DNA of 64,000 nt from Microtetraspora fusca. Lineage in GTDB: Bacteria > Actinomycetota > Actinomycetes > Streptosporangiales > Streptosporangiaceae. The position numbers were made by a program, and so were the translations under genes. Of the stretch, positions 41,825 to 50,926 are shown in pieces. The notes below the pieces were generated by a model. That model was not told the DNA's origin. It did not search any database and saw nothing but the letters and a program-made list of their open reading frames with translations. The stretch lies in assembly GCF_001570365.1 (NCBI RefSeq), contig NZ_BBYK01000062.1:62001-126000 (forward strand), read 5' to 3'. Within the stretch, counting starts at the first letter, position 1; every line of letters begins with the position of its first letter.

Positions 41825-42824
41825 AGCGAATCCTCGGGTCGAGTACGGCGTAGAGCAGGTCGGTGAGCAGGTTCGCCAGCACCGCGACGACGGCGAACAC
41901 CACGACGCAGGCCTGGACGACGGCCATGTCGCGGGTGTTGATCGCCTGCAGCATGAGCTGGCCGAGCCCGGGGAGGGCGAAGATCTGCTCGATGATCACG
42001 GTGGCGCCGATCAGCGTGCTCAGGTTCAGCCCGACCACGGTGATCAGCCCGAAGGACGAGTTCCGGAAGGCGTGCCGCAGCAGCACCCGCCACGGACCGA
42101 CGCCCTTGGCCTGGGCGGTGACCACGTAGTCCTGCCCCTGCATCTGGTCGACCAGGTCGCCCCGGAGGAAGCGGGTGTAGAGGCAGAACATCGGGATGCC
42201 GATCGCCGCGGACGGCAGCACCAGCGAGTGCAGGTTGCCGCCGACGCTCTCCGACAGCGGGACGAACCCGATCGCCGGGAACACCGCGAACCGCACGGCG
42301 AACACCAGCACGAGCACCAGGGCCAGCACGTAGTTGGCCACCGACAGCCCGGTCACGCTGACGAACATGCTGAGCCGGTCGAAGAGCCGGTTCGGGCGGT
42401 AGGCGGCCAGCAGCGCGACCGGCACGGCGAGCACCAGCGAGACGACGAACGCCATGGCGACCAGCTCGCCGGTCACCGCCAGCCGCTCGCCCAGTTGCCC
42501 GGCCACCGACTGGCCGCTCACCAGGGAGCGGCCGAGGTCGCCGGTGACCGCGCCGCCGAGCCAGTCGAGGTAGCGCAGCGGCGCCGGCTTGTCCAGGCCG
42601 AGCTGCAGCTCCATCGCGCGGATCTGCTCGGGAGTGGCGTCGGCGCCGAGGAGCTGCTGGGCGGCGTTGCCGGGGATCAGGTTGAGCACCCAGAAGGTCA
42701 GGATGCTCACCCCGAGCGTGATCGGGATCGCCATGAGCAGCCGATTGCCGACCAGCCGCACGCTGGGCGAGGCGAACAGCCGCGCCCCGACGCCGCGGTG
42801 ACGCCCGGCGGTCACCGCCGTCAC
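41811..42824 (-). CDS. ABC transporter permease, DppB/OppB-like
   Basis: A 337-residue permease with the DppB pattern: helix LMAIPITLGVSILTFWVLNL, LQLGLDKPAPLRYLDWL then GDLGRSLVSG, and the EAA loop TAQAKGVGPWRVLLRHAFRN near the C-terminus, ending in DPRIRYGSR. The GTG start at 42824 overlaps the binding-protein stop in GTGA. It is homologous to the permease at 130-1077, but the two transporters are clearly distinct. Confidence 0.93.
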   Translation of the reverse strand: MTAVTAGRHRGVGARLFASPSVRLVGNRLLMAIPITLGVSILTFWVLNLIPGNAAQQLLGADATPEQIRAMELQLGLDKPAPLRYLDWLGGAVTGDLGRSLVSGQSVAGQLGERLAVTGELVAMAFVVSLVLAVPVALLAAYRPNRLFDRLSMFVSVTGLSVANYVLALVLVLVFAVRFAVFPAIGFVPLSESVGGNLHSLVLPSAAIGIPMFCLYTRFLRGDLVDQMQGQDYVVTAQAKGVGPWRVLLRHAFRNSSFGLITVVGLNLSTLIGATVIIEQIFALPGLGQLMLQAINTRDMAVVQACVVVFAVVAVLANLLTDLLYAVLDPRIRYGSR

Positions 42825-44440
42825 CGGCTTCTCCAGACCTCGTCCCACAGCACGCCAGAGTTGACGACCAGCGGCGGGATCCTGGTGGTCAGGCCGGGTC
42901 CGTGCACGCCCTTGGCGGTGAGGTTCGTCGGGGCGAAGGCCAGGCCGAACGGCGCGTACGCCTTGTCGCTGATGTACTGCCCGGCCTTGGTGTAGATCGC
43001 GTCGCGCTCGGCCGGGTCGACGGTGCCCTCGGCCTCGGCGAACATGTCGTCCAGCGCCTTGTCGGCCACCCCGCTGAACGGCGAGGTCGAGGCGAACCGG
43101 AAGGCGACGCCGACGCCGGCGGCCGGGTCCCAGGCTCCCGCGGTCTGCAGCATCGCGTGCCACTTGCCGGAGTTGAACTGCTGGACGAGGGTGGAGAGCT
43201 GGTAGTCCTTGATCGTGGTGGTGATGCCCGCCTCCTGCCACTGGGTCTGCAGCGCGATCATCACCTGCTTGGCGACGTAGTTGCCGAGCGTGCCCAGCTC
43301 GACCTTCAGCCCGCCCAGCTCCTGCACGAGCTGCTTGGCCCTGTCCAGGTCGTGCCCCCGGTAGCCGGGCACCGAGTCGTGGTGGAACAGGCCGCCGGGC
43401 GCGGTGAACGACTGGCTGACCGGGAAGCGGTCCTTGAACAGGCCCTTCGCGATGGCCTCGAAGTCGGTGGCGTAGTAGATCGCCTGGCGGGCCCGCTCGT
43501 CGTCGAACGGCGCCGCCTTCGAGTTGAGCTGCACCACGTACGGGGAGGTCGGCGGCTGCATGGTGACCGTGAGCCGGCCGCCGGACTGCGCCTGCTCCAT
43601 CAGCGGGACGGTGTTCATCCCCTCGTACGCGTGGGCCTGCCCGGCCAGCAGTGCCTGGTAGGCCGCCTGGTCGCCGCCGATCGACTTGAACGTCAGTTTG
43701 TCCAGGTACGGCAGGCCGTCCTTGAAGTACTGGGGGTTGCGCTCCAGCACCAGTTCGGAGCTGAGCTGGTTGGACACGACCGTGAACGGCCCCGCGCCGA
43801 CGGGGGTCACCCGGAACTTGTCGTCGCCGAGCTGCTTCAGCGCGGTCGGCGAGGCGATCCAGTTCACGTTCGAGATCGGGAACGCGTTGATCACGGAGGC
43901 GTACGGCCGGGTGAACCTGAGCACCACGGTGTCGCCGCCCTCGACGCCGATGCCGTCCTTGACCAGCGGCCACTTGGGCGTGCAGGTACACGTCGCGCCG
44001 AGGTTGCGCTTGAGGTTGAACACCACCGCCTCGGCGTCGAACGCGGTGCCGTCGGAGAACGTGATGCCCTGGCGAAGCTTGATCTTCACGGTCTTGCCGC
44101 CGTCGAGCAACTCGTAGCTCTCCGCCTGGTTGGGCGTGACCTTGGCGTCGCCGCCGTCGTCGTTCGCGGTGAGCAGGAACAACCCACCGTAGATGGCGCC
44201 CATCATGGCGATGTTGGCCCCGCCGGTGGTGTTGGTCGCGGGGTCGAGGCCGGTCGGCCAGCTTCCGGCGAACGCCGAGTCCTCCAGAACGGTGATCTCC
44301 CCGCCCTTCTGCGGGGTGGAGGCCGCCGACGTCTCGTCCGCCGGCGCGGCCCCGGTGGAAGCGCCCGGGTCGCCGCTGCACGCGGCGATCCCCAGGAACG
44401 CTGCCAGAAGGACAGCCATTCGCTGGGTCCTCGTTCTCAC
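42821..44440 (-). CDS. Extracellular solute-binding lipoprotein, family 5
   Basis: A 539-residue binding protein. The signal sequence ends in a lipobox (LGIAACSGD), followed by a Ser/Thr/Ala linker. Family 5 segments include GLDPATNTTGGANIAMMGAIY, IKLRQGITFSDGTAFDAEAV and VTPVGAGPFTVVS. The GTG at 44440 follows AGGAGG. Unusually it has two extra cysteines (CTCTPKW near residue 150), which may form a disulfide. The ligand is unknown; context suggests a peptide-like or aromatic conjugate. Confidence 0.93.
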   Translation of the reverse strand: MRTRTQRMAVLLAAFLGIAACSGDPGASTGAAPADETSAASTPQKGGEITVLEDSAFAGSWPTGLDPATNTTGGANIAMMGAIYGGLFLLTANDDGGDAKVTPNQAESYELLDGGKTVKIKLRQGITFSDGTAFDAEAVVFNLKRNLGATCTCTPKWPLVKDGIGVEGGDTVVLRFTRPYASVINAFPISNVNWIASPTALKQLGDDKFRVTPVGAGPFTVVSNQLSSELVLERNPQYFKDGLPYLDKLTFKSIGGDQAAYQALLAGQAHAYEGMNTVPLMEQAQSGGRLTVTMQPPTSPYVVQLNSKAAPFDDERARQAIYYATDFEAIAKGLFKDRFPVSQSFTAPGGLFHHDSVPGYRGHDLDRAKQLVQELGGLKVELGTLGNYVAKQVMIALQTQWQEAGITTTIKDYQLSTLVQQFNSGKWHAMLQTAGAWDPAAGVGVAFRFASTSPFSGVADKALDDMFAEAEGTVDPAERDAIYTKAGQYISDKAYAPFGLAFAPTNLTAKGVHGPGLTTRIPPLVVNSGVLWDEVWRSR

Positions 44441-44842
44441 TTGCGTCCTCCTGCTTCGGTGACGGCGACGGGCAGCCGGTGCGGTGCCGTGGAACTCTCC
44501 AGGGGATGCGCGGCGGTGCCTCTGACCTGCGCCTTCGGCCGTTCTGCGGCTGTGTGACCTGGCTCACTGCTGTGCGCTCAAGGGTGACCAGGCGCTGTCG
44601 GCCTGGCAAAGCGAGCTTTCGTGGGATGGAAGAAAAGCTTCGGACGCTCACCGAGACGCCCGGCGCCTCGCCGTCGCCGCCCGCCTCCGAGCAGCGGAAA
44701 CCGGCGGGCTCGCGACGAATGACGTAGCCGCGCCGCGACACTCCGCCGTACGAGATGCCGTCATTCGCGAGTTATCCCTGCTGGCGCGGCTGGTTAACGT
44801 CGCACCAGACCCGAACAACCGGATCTCCCAGGAGGCGACGAC
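44441..44842. promoter_or_regulatory. Divergent promoter region between the ABC transporter operon and fdhA
   Basis: A 402-bp gene-free region. It contains copy 4 of the shared motif (44711-44727) and, near 44605-44640, an imperfect inverted pair around AAGCTTT. No promoter hexamers were assigned with confidence. Confidence 0.45.
44711..44727 (+). promoter_or_regulatory. Shared 17-bp motif, copy 4 (upstream of fdhA)
   Basis: Plus-strand CGCGACGAATGACGTAG, an exact match to CGCGACnnnTGACGTAG, 116 bp before the fdhA start. It is inverted relative to copies 1-3, as is the gene it precedes. Confidence 0.6.
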
Positions 44843-46060
44843 GTGGCCGGCAACAAGGCAGTGACCTACATCGGTCCAGGCAAGGTCGAGGTGCACTCCA
44901 TCGACTACCCCGGGCTGGTGCTGAAGGACGGCCCCGGCGTGCACCCGGCGAACGTCGGCCGCGAATGCGAGCACGGCGTCATCCTGAAGGTCGTCTCGAC
45001 CAACATCTGCGGCTCCGACCAGCACATGGTGCGCGGCCGCACCACCGCGCCCGCCGGCCTCGTGCTCGGCCACGAGATCACCGGCGAGGTCGTCGAGGTC
45101 GGCCGGGACGTCGAGTTCATCAAGGTCGGCGACCTGTGCTCCGTCCCGTTCAACATCGCGTGCGGGCGCTGCCGGATGTGCAAGGAGGGCCACACCGGGG
45201 TGTGCCTGAACGTCAACCCCGACCGGCCCGGCTCGGCGTACGGGTACGTCGACATGGGCGGCTGGGTCGGCGGGCAGGCCGAGTACGTCATGGTCCCCTA
45301 CGCGGACTGGAACCTGCTGAAGTTCCCGGACCGCGACCAGGCCCTGGAGAAGATCCTCGACCTGACCATGCTGTCGGACATCTTCCCCACCGGCTACCAC
45401 GGCGCGGTCACCGCGGGCGTCACCTCCGGGTCCACGGTGTACGTCGCCGGCGCGGGCCCGGTCGGGCTGGCGGCGGCGCACTCCGCCCAGTTCCTCGGCG
45501 CGTCCGTGGTGATCGTCGGCGACATGAACGAGGCGCGGCTGGCCCAGGCGCGCAGCTTCGGCTGCGAGACCGTCGACCTCACCAAGGACGCCTCGCTGGC
45601 CGAGCAGATCGAGCAGATCCTCGGCGTGCCCGAGGTGGACGCCGCGGTGGACGCCGTCGGGTTCGAGGCCCGCGGGCACGGGACGGGCGCCCAGGAGGCC
45701 CCGGCCACGGTGCTGAACTCGATCATGGAGATCACCCGGGCCGCGGGCAGGCTCGGCATCCCCGGCCTGTACGTCACCGGCGACCCCGGCGCGGTGGACG
45801 ACGCCGCCAGGGTGGGCTCGCTGTCGATCCGCATCGGGCTCGGCTGGGCGAAGTCGCAGTCGTTCACCACCGGCCAGTGCCCGGTGATGCGCTACCACCG
45901 CGGCCTGATGAACGCGATCCTCAGCGACCGGGTGCGGATCGCCGAGGCGGTCAACGCCACGGTCATCCCGCTCGACGACGCACCCCGCGCGTACGCGGAG
46001 TTCGACAGCGGCGTCGCGCGGAAGTTCGTCATCGACCCGCACGGCATGGTGCCCGCCTGA
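44843..46060 (+). CDS. fdhA: Formaldehyde dehydrogenase-like zinc dehydrogenase (glutathione-independent type)
   Basis: A 405-residue MDR protein closely patterned on Pseudomonas formaldehyde dehydrogenase. It has NICGSDQHMVRGRTTAP and VLGHEITGEVVEVG for catalytic zinc, NIACGRCRMCKEGHTGVC for structural zinc, the insertion GSAYGYVDMGGWVGGQAEYV, and VYVAGAGPVGLAAAHSA as the NAD motif. That family dismutates or oxidises formaldehyde with tightly bound NAD. The GTG at 44843 follows CCAGGAGG. A likely job is removing formaldehyde released by Rieske-catalysed O-demethylation, which its shared motif with the ring-degradation operon supports. Confidence 0.88.
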   Translation: MAGNKAVTYIGPGKVEVHSIDYPGLVLKDGPGVHPANVGRECEHGVILKVVSTNICGSDQHMVRGRTTAPAGLVLGHEITGEVVEVGRDVEFIKVGDLCSVPFNIACGRCRMCKEGHTGVCLNVNPDRPGSAYGYVDMGGWVGGQAEYVMVPYADWNLLKFPDRDQALEKILDLTMLSDIFPTGYHGAVTAGVTSGSTVYVAGAGPVGLAAAHSAQFLGASVVIVGDMNEARLAQARSFGCETVDLTKDASLAEQIEQILGVPEVDAAVDAVGFEARGHGTGAQEAPATVLNSIMEITRAAGRLGIPGLYVTGDPGAVDDAARVGSLSIRIGLGWAKSQSFTTGQCPVMRYHRGLMNAILSDRVRIAEAVNATVIPLDDAPRAYAEFDSGVARKFVIDPHGMVPA

Positions 46061-46109
46061 CCCTCCCTGCCCCCACCCGCAGCCCCGACCCTGAAGGGAA
46101 CCGTCTTCC

Positions 46110-46898
46110 GTGAACGACCTGCCCCCGCCCGCCGCCGGTGACGTACGGCCCCAGCCGCTCAGGCCGGCCGGCACGGTGGCGGTGGTGACCGGCGCGGCCG
46201 GCGGGCTGGGCCGGGCGATCGCCCGGCGGCTGGCCAGGGAGGGCTGCTCGGTCGCGGCGCTCGACATCGCCGAGATGCCCGGCCTGGAGAACGAGGCGGG
46301 CCCGGGGCGGATCGGCGTCTGGCGGTGCGATGTGACCGACTCCGGCCAGGTCCGCCGCACCGTCGCCGAGGTGGCCGACCGGTTCGACGGGTTGGACATC
46401 CTGGTCAACAACGCCGGCCTGCTCTCCGGCCGGGCCAGTCTGCTCGACACGACGCCCGAGGAGATGCGCCGCTTCTTCGACGTCAACACGGTCGGCGCCC
46501 TGCTGATGGTGCAGGCCTGCTTCCCTCTGCTCCGGGACAGCGCGTATCGCGGACGCGTCGTCAACGTCGCGTCCCGCACGTTCTTCACCGGGGCGCCGGG
46601 CCAGCTCGGCTACGTGGCGAGCAAGGGCGCGCTAATCGGGATGACCCGGGTGATGGCGCGCGAGCTCGGAGAGCACCGGATCACGGTGAACGCGGTGATG
46701 CCCGCGCAGGTGGCGACCCCCGGCACCCGCGCGCACTCCGGCGACGAGGTGTTCGCCCGGACCATGGGCCAGCAGGCGATCCGGGAGTTCGTCACCCCGG
46801 AGCACTTCGCCGGCCTGGTCGCCTACCTCGCCTCCCCCGACGCCGCCATGGTCACCGGCCAGTCCCTGATCTGCGACGGAGGCGGATACCTGCACTGA
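46110..46898 (+). CDS. SDR-family oxidoreductase
   Basis: A 262-residue classical short-chain dehydrogenase: VVTGAAGGLGRAIARRLA, LDIAEMP after strand 2, NNAGLLSG, a catalytic serine in VNVASRTF and YVASKGALIGMTRVMA. The usual C-terminal GQSLICDGGGY is present. It begins at GTG 46110, 49 bp after fdhA, and is probably co-transcribed with it. Substrate unknown; an alcohol or ketone intermediate of the aromatic pathway is plausible. Confidence 0.9.
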   Translation: MNDLPPPAAGDVRPQPLRPAGTVAVVTGAAGGLGRAIARRLAREGCSVAALDIAEMPGLENEAGPGRIGVWRCDVTDSGQVRRTVAEVADRFDGLDILVNNAGLLSGRASLLDTTPEEMRRFFDVNTVGALLMVQACFPLLRDSAYRGRVVNVASRTFFTGAPGQLGYVASKGALIGMTRVMARELGEHRITVNAVMPAQVATPGTRAHSGDEVFARTMGQQAIREFVTPEHFAGLVAYLASPDAAMVTGQSLICDGGGYLH

Positions 46899-46979
46899 AC
46901 CGACCGGCGCGGCCCATCCAGGGCGTCGCCGCATCCGAGAGAAGGTCGCGGCACGCGGAGGCGCGGCGTGCGCGGTGCC

Positions 46980-47013
46980 CGCCGGACAGGTACGGCACCC
47001 CGCCTGTCCGGCG
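46980..47013. terminator. Bidirectional terminator hairpin
   Basis: Perfect 11-bp inverted repeat CGCCGGACAGG / CCTGTCCGGCG with a 12-nt loop, between the convergent SDR and HBHA-like genes. Confidence 0.8.
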
Positions 47014-47024
47014 AGATACCCCGG

Positions 47025-47453
47025 CTATGATCGCGCCTCCGTCTTGCGGCGCCGAGCGGGCTTCTTGGCCGGCGGCCTCCTCTTGGCCTCGGCCTTCCGC
47101 TCGGGGGCGACCGCCGGGGTGGCCTTCTCTGAGACGTCCCGCAGCTGATCCGCGACGTCGCGGCTCACCTTGCTGATCACCGTGCGGCCGCGGACCGTCA
47201 GGTCGTCATAGATCTCTCCGACCTTGTCGGCCGCGGTCCCGATGTACGTGAGGGCCTTGACGGGCAGATCCTCGACGGCCACCTCGCGTGCCCTACCGGG
47301 CAGCTCCGCGGATGTCTTGGGAACCTCCTGCGCCCGCCCCTGCAGTTGCCGGGACCACGTGCGCAGCTTCTCGACGGCGTATTGGCCGGCGCCCGCGACG
47401 ACGTAGAGCGGCCTGAAGCCGCTGATCTTCTTGAATCCTTGGCTGATCACCAT
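47025..47453 (-). CDS. HBHA-like (heparin-binding haemagglutinin type) coiled-coil protein
   Basis: A 142-residue protein. A short hydrophobic start (FRPLYVVAGAGQYAVEKLR) precedes a predicted helical, heptad-like region (LRTWSRQLQGRAQEVPKTSA; VGEIYDDLTVRGRTVISKVS), and the tail is rich in Lys, Arg, Ala and Pro (KAEAKRRPPAKKPARRRKTE). This layout resembles mycobacterial HbhA and related actinobacterial proteins that bind polyanions at the envelope or DNA. The ATG at 47453 follows GGAGGGGAG. Function in this organism is unknown. Confidence 0.72.
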   Translation of the reverse strand: MVISQGFKKISGFRPLYVVAGAGQYAVEKLRTWSRQLQGRAQEVPKTSAELPGRAREVAVEDLPVKALTYIGTAADKVGEIYDDLTVRGRTVISKVSRDVADQLRDVSEKATPAVAPERKAEAKRRPPAKKPARRRKTEARS

Positions 47454-47804
47454 GGTTGTTCTCCCCTCCCAGCAGAGGGAGGCCCGAGCACGTGTGCTCC
47501 TTGGGAATCCCGGCGGGATCTCCCTGTCCTCGGCACGGTCTGATCCCTGCCGGGACGCAGCAGGGTCCTCCGGGTGGCTTCCTGCCGCTCGGTTTGGTCG
47601 CTGCCCGGAAAGGGGCGTTCCATTCCTCGCCGTCGAACTGTCGAAGCGGCGGTTCGCCGTCCGGAGGGAACCGAGGAGGAAGGCCGGACAGCATGCCGTC
47701 GCGGTCGGCCCGCGTGTGTCGCGTGTGGAAGTGCGCCCGGGACTGGGCATCCAGGCGCAGCGGAGATATGTTTGCTGCAGTCAACAAGTTGGTTGAGGTA
47801 GGCA
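47454..47804. promoter_or_regulatory. Divergent intergenic region with a candidate MarR operator
   Basis: A 351-bp gap. Most of it shows nothing notable. Just before the MarR-GNAT gene, TCAAC (47781-47785) and GTTGA (47792-47796) form an inverted repeat, with a nested CAAC-AA-GTTG; its distance from the ATG (8 bp) would let bound protein block initiation. Confidence 0.45.
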
Positions 47805-48707
47805 ATGAATACGGTGGCAGACGTCCGCGCTTTCAACCGCTTCTACACGGGCGTCATCGGTGTGCTCGGCGCCGGACTGCTGGACACGCCCTACTCGCTG
47901 AGCGAGGCGAGGGTGCTCTTCGAGCTCAACACGACCTCGGAGGCGGGGACGATCAGCAAGAGGCTGGGCCTCGATCCGGGCTATCTGAGCCGGATGCTCG
48001 GCAAGTTCGAGGCGGAGGGCCTCATCGCCCGCGAGCGGTCGGAGACCGACGGCCGCCGCCAGGTGGTACGGCTCACGGACAAGGGCCGGGAGACGTACCG
48101 CATGCTCGACGAGCGCTCGGCCGCCGACGTGGAGGCGCTGCTCGGCGGGCTGGCCGAGGAGGACCGGCGGCGGCTGCTGGCCGGCATGGCGGCGATCCGG
48201 GGCGTCCTCGACCCGCCCGCCCGCCGCGAGCCGTACGTCATCAGGCCGCCGCGCGCGGGCGATCTCGGCTGGGTGGTCTACCGGCACGGGGCGCTCTACA
48301 GCGCGGAATACGGCTGGGGCGCCCCCTTCGAGGCCCTGGTCGCGCGGATCGTCGCCGACTACGCGGCCGGGCACGACCCCGCGCGGGAGGCCGGATGGAT
48401 CGCGGAGGTCGACGGCCATCCGGCGGGGAGCGTGTTCTGCATGCGCAAGGACGACACGACCGCCCAGCTCAGGCTGCTCCTGGTCGAGCCGTCCGCGCGT
48501 GGCATGGGCATCGGCGCGCGGCTCGTCGAGGAGTGCCTGCGGTTCGCCCGGCAGGCCGGGTACCGGCGGATCGTCCTGTGGACGAGAGCCGTCCTGGCGG
48601 GTGCGCGCCGGATCTACCAGCAGGCCGGGTTCGAACTCGTGGAGGAGCACCCGGGCGAGGAGTCTGGCCGCCCGGTGGTGGAGCAGATCTGGGCCAGGGA
48701 CCTCTGA
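47805..48707 (+). CDS. MarR-type regulator fused to GNAT acetyltransferase
   Basis: A 300-residue two-domain protein. Residues 1-140 are a MarR winged helix: YSLSEARVLFELNTTSEAGT, LGLDPGYLSRMLGKFEAEGL and the wing RERSETDGRRQVVRLTDKG. Residues 150-300 are a GNAT domain with the acetyl-CoA loop LLVEPSARGMGIGARLVEE and ARRIYQQAGFELVEE. Such fusions are widespread in actinobacteria; the acetylated substrate is usually unknown. The ATG at 47805 is chosen because it starts the first helix. A nearby inverted repeat is a candidate autoregulatory site. Confidence 0.9.
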   Translation: MNTVADVRAFNRFYTGVIGVLGAGLLDTPYSLSEARVLFELNTTSEAGTISKRLGLDPGYLSRMLGKFEAEGLIARERSETDGRRQVVRLTDKGRETYRMLDERSAADVEALLGGLAEEDRRRLLAGMAAIRGVLDPPARREPYVIRPPRAGDLGWVVYRHGALYSAEYGWGAPFEALVARIVADYAAGHDPAREAGWIAEVDGHPAGSVFCMRKDDTTAQLRLLLVEPSARGMGIGARLVEECLRFARQAGYRRIVLWTRAVLAGARRIYQQAGFELVEEHPGEESGRPVVEQIWARDL

Positions 48708-48851
48708 GCGGTCGCCGTCCGGCCGAGGAGCCCCTCCCCGAGGGACTCCTCCCGTCGCACGAGCCGGCTGCGGGCGGCTGGTCCGTCGCGGTCGCGCCCG
48801 GTGCGTGGCCGGGCCCGGCAGCCGGGACCTCCCCCGCCGCAAGAGTCCGAT

Positions 48852-49640
48852 CTACCGCTCCGCGTTGTCGGCCAGGAAGTCCAGGACGATCTCACCGGCG
48901 ACCTCGCGGAACTCCTCGAAGTAGGCGTGCCTGGCCCCCTCGATGAGGGCCGTCGCCGCCTTCGGGATGCGGCCGGCGAGCAGCGGCGCGTTGGCCGCGG
49001 GGGTGAGCAGGTCGTCCGTCCCGTGGATGACCAGCGTCGGCGCGGTGATGCCGGGCAGAGCGTCCCAGGCGTCGTGGTCGGCGCTGGCGCGCAGATGGCG
49101 CCGCCGAGCGTGGGGAGGCATGCCGGGATCGCCCGTGGTGCGGTGCGGTCCGGGATGATCGGCCAGCCAGCGCGGCGTGTACATCAGCTCCAGCAGAGCC
49201 CGTTCGGCCGCCCGCCGGTCGGGCTGGCCCAGCGACTTCCTGACGGCGTCGTCACGCTCGACGCCGTACCGCCCTCCGGGGGAGGTGCAGCCGAGGACGA
49301 GCGCGACGACCCGCTCCGGATGGTCGGCCGCGACCCATTGGGCGACCCGCCCGCCCATGGAGGTGCCGTAGACGTGGGCCCGTTCGATCCCCAGGTCGTC
49401 GAGCACGGCGACGACGTCCGCCGCGAAGCCGCGGGTGCCGTACGGCTCGTCCGGCTTGTCGCTGGCGCCGGTGCCGCGCCAGTCGAGGGTGACGGTGAAG
49501 TACTGGCGGGCGAAGTCCGGCCGGACGCCGTCCCACCAATGGTGGTTGTTGGCCTGCCCGGCCAGCAGGACGAGCGGGTGGCCGCGGCCGGCGACCTGGT
49601 ACGACAGGGCGACGCCGTCGGGGGCGGTGACTACTGGCAC
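48852..49640 (-). CDS. Alpha/beta hydrolase
   Basis: A 262-residue hydrolase. Near the start is LVLLAGQANNHHWWDGV (oxyanion region) and LDWRGTGASDKP; the nucleophile elbow is YGTSMGGRVAQW; the acid Asp lies in VIHGTDDLLTP and the histidine in EGARHAYFEEF. The fold is that of epoxide hydrolases, haloperoxidase-like esterases and meta-cleavage hydrolases, and which activity it has cannot be said. The GTG start at 49640 overlaps the MFS stop by 10 bp, so the two form an operon divergent from a LysR gene. Confidence 0.87.
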   Translation of the reverse strand: MPVVTAPDGVALSYQVAGRGHPLVLLAGQANNHHWWDGVRPDFARQYFTVTLDWRGTGASDKPDEPYGTRGFAADVVAVLDDLGIERAHVYGTSMGGRVAQWVAADHPERVVALVLGCTSPGGRYGVERDDAVRKSLGQPDRRAAERALLELMYTPRWLADHPGPHRTTGDPGMPPHARRRHLRASADHDAWDALPGITAPTLVIHGTDDLLTPAANAPLLAGRIPKAATALIEGARHAYFEEFREVAGEIVLDFLADNAER

Positions 49641-50845
49641 GGGGCGGTCCTTGGGGTCGTGTCGAAGCGGCGGGCCAGGATGACGAGGAGCCCGGCTCCG
49701 AGGGTAAGGGCGACGCAGCCGGAGATGACGCTCGTCCAGCCGTCGGTCTGCCACCGGCGCGCGGCCAGTGCGCCGAAGACCGAGCTGCCCGCGTAGTAGG
49801 CGAGCAGGTAGAGCCCGGCCGCCTGGGCGGCGCCCACGCCGATCCGCTGGGCCCGGTCGGAGACCCAGCCACTGACCAGGGAATGCGTGCCGAGGAAGGC
49901 GAAGGTCAGCAGGGCGAGTCCGGACACCACGGCGGGGAGCGGGGTGAGGAGGGTGAGCAGGACGCCGAGCAGGAGCAGGGCGATGCCGAGCAGCGCGGCG
50001 AGGCCGCGTCCCCGCCGCGCCGCCAGACGCCCGGCGGCGAGCGGCGCGGGGATGCCGACCGGGTAGGCCAGGAAGGCCAGCGTGGCCGCGCCGCCCAGCA
50101 GGTACGGCGCCGCTTCCAGGCGGAAGGTCAGCGCGTTGCACAGCCCGACGAAGACGCCCATGGTGGCCGCGCCGACCAGGCACAGCATGACCAGCGCGGG
50201 ATCGCGCAGGGTGCGGCCGGTGTTGGCGAACAGGCTGCGCATCCGCGGCGTCGCCCTGCGGAACCGCCGGGACGGCGGCACCGTGACCCACAGGCCGATC
50301 GTGCAGAGCAGGGTGATGACGCCGATCGCCGCGCCGGCGCCCGTCCAGCCCCACCAGGCGTGGAAGGGACCGGGCAGCAGCCGCCCGGCCGCCCCGCCGA
50401 GGGCGGTGCCCGTGATGTACGTCGCGTTGGCGCGCAGGTGCGCGCCGGCGGGCGTCTCCTCCCGTACGTACGCCAGGGCCACGGCGGGCAGGCCCGCCAG
50501 CGCGACGCCCTGGAGCGCCCGGAGCGTGAGAAGGCTCTCCCACGAGGGTGCGAGGGCCGCTGCGATCCCGAGGACGGCCGAGGCCCCCAGCGACAGCCGC
50601 ATGATCGTCACACGGCCCGTGACGTCCGAGAGCGGGCCGACGACCAGCAGCGCCACGGCCATCGTGATCGTCGTGACCGACAGCACCGCCGTCGACTCCG
50701 AGGCCGACACCCTGAAGTGCTGGGCGATGTCGGGAAGCAGCGGTTGGACGTAGTAGAGGGCCAGGAAGTTCGCCAGCCCGCCCAGCATCAGGCCGTACCT
50801 GATGCGACGGGCGGCGCTCTCCTCCGAGCCGAGGGACGAGGCCAT
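49631..50845 (-). CDS. MFS transporter (drug/metabolite efflux type)
   Basis: A 404-residue major facilitator protein. Residues 15-45 hold helix 1 (GGLANFLALYYVQPLLPDI); the loop 2-3 motif is GPLSDVTGRVTIMR; the helix 4 segment is LQGVALAGLPAVALAYVREE. The pattern GLANFLALYYVQPLLP places it with YnfM/inner-membrane efflux carriers. Its ATG at 50845 follows GGGAG. It is divergent from a LysR regulator and co-transcribed with a hydrolase, an arrangement typical of inducible export or detoxification. Confidence 0.9.
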   Translation of the reverse strand: MASSLGSEESAARRIRYGLMLGGLANFLALYYVQPLLPDIAQHFRVSASESTAVLSVTTITMAVALLVVGPLSDVTGRVTIMRLSLGASAVLGIAAALAPSWESLLTLRALQGVALAGLPAVALAYVREETPAGAHLRANATYITGTALGGAAGRLLPGPFHAWWGWTGAGAAIGVITLLCTIGLWVTVPPSRRFRRATPRMRSLFANTGRTLRDPALVMLCLVGAATMGVFVGLCNALTFRLEAAPYLLGGAATLAFLAYPVGIPAPLAAGRLAARRGRGLAALLGIALLLLGVLLTLLTPLPAVVSGLALLTFAFLGTHSLVSGWVSDRAQRIGVGAAQAAGLYLLAYYAGSSVFGALAARRWQTDGWTSVISGCVALTLGAGLLVILARRFDTTPRTAPCQ

Positions 50846-50900
50846 GAACGGGATGCTCCCCGAGGCCGGGTGATGCGCAAAATGCAGGGTTTGACGAAGC

Positions 50901-50919
50901 TGATGCAGATTCCGCATCA
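50901..50919. promoter_or_regulatory. Candidate LysR-type operator
   Basis: TGATGC (50901-50906) and GCATCA (50914-50919) form a perfect 6-bp inverted repeat with a 7-bp spacer in the divergent MFS-LysR gap. This fits the T-N11-A style recognition sites of LysR regulators. Confidence 0.55.
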
Positions 50920-50926
50920 TCGCAGC

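Noticed and set aside
41811-44741. Continuous 976-codon minus frame joining DppB with upstream sequence
   Set aside because: Only the last 337 codons are DppB-like; the rest is an out-of-frame reading of the binding-protein gene, which has its own lipoprotein start.
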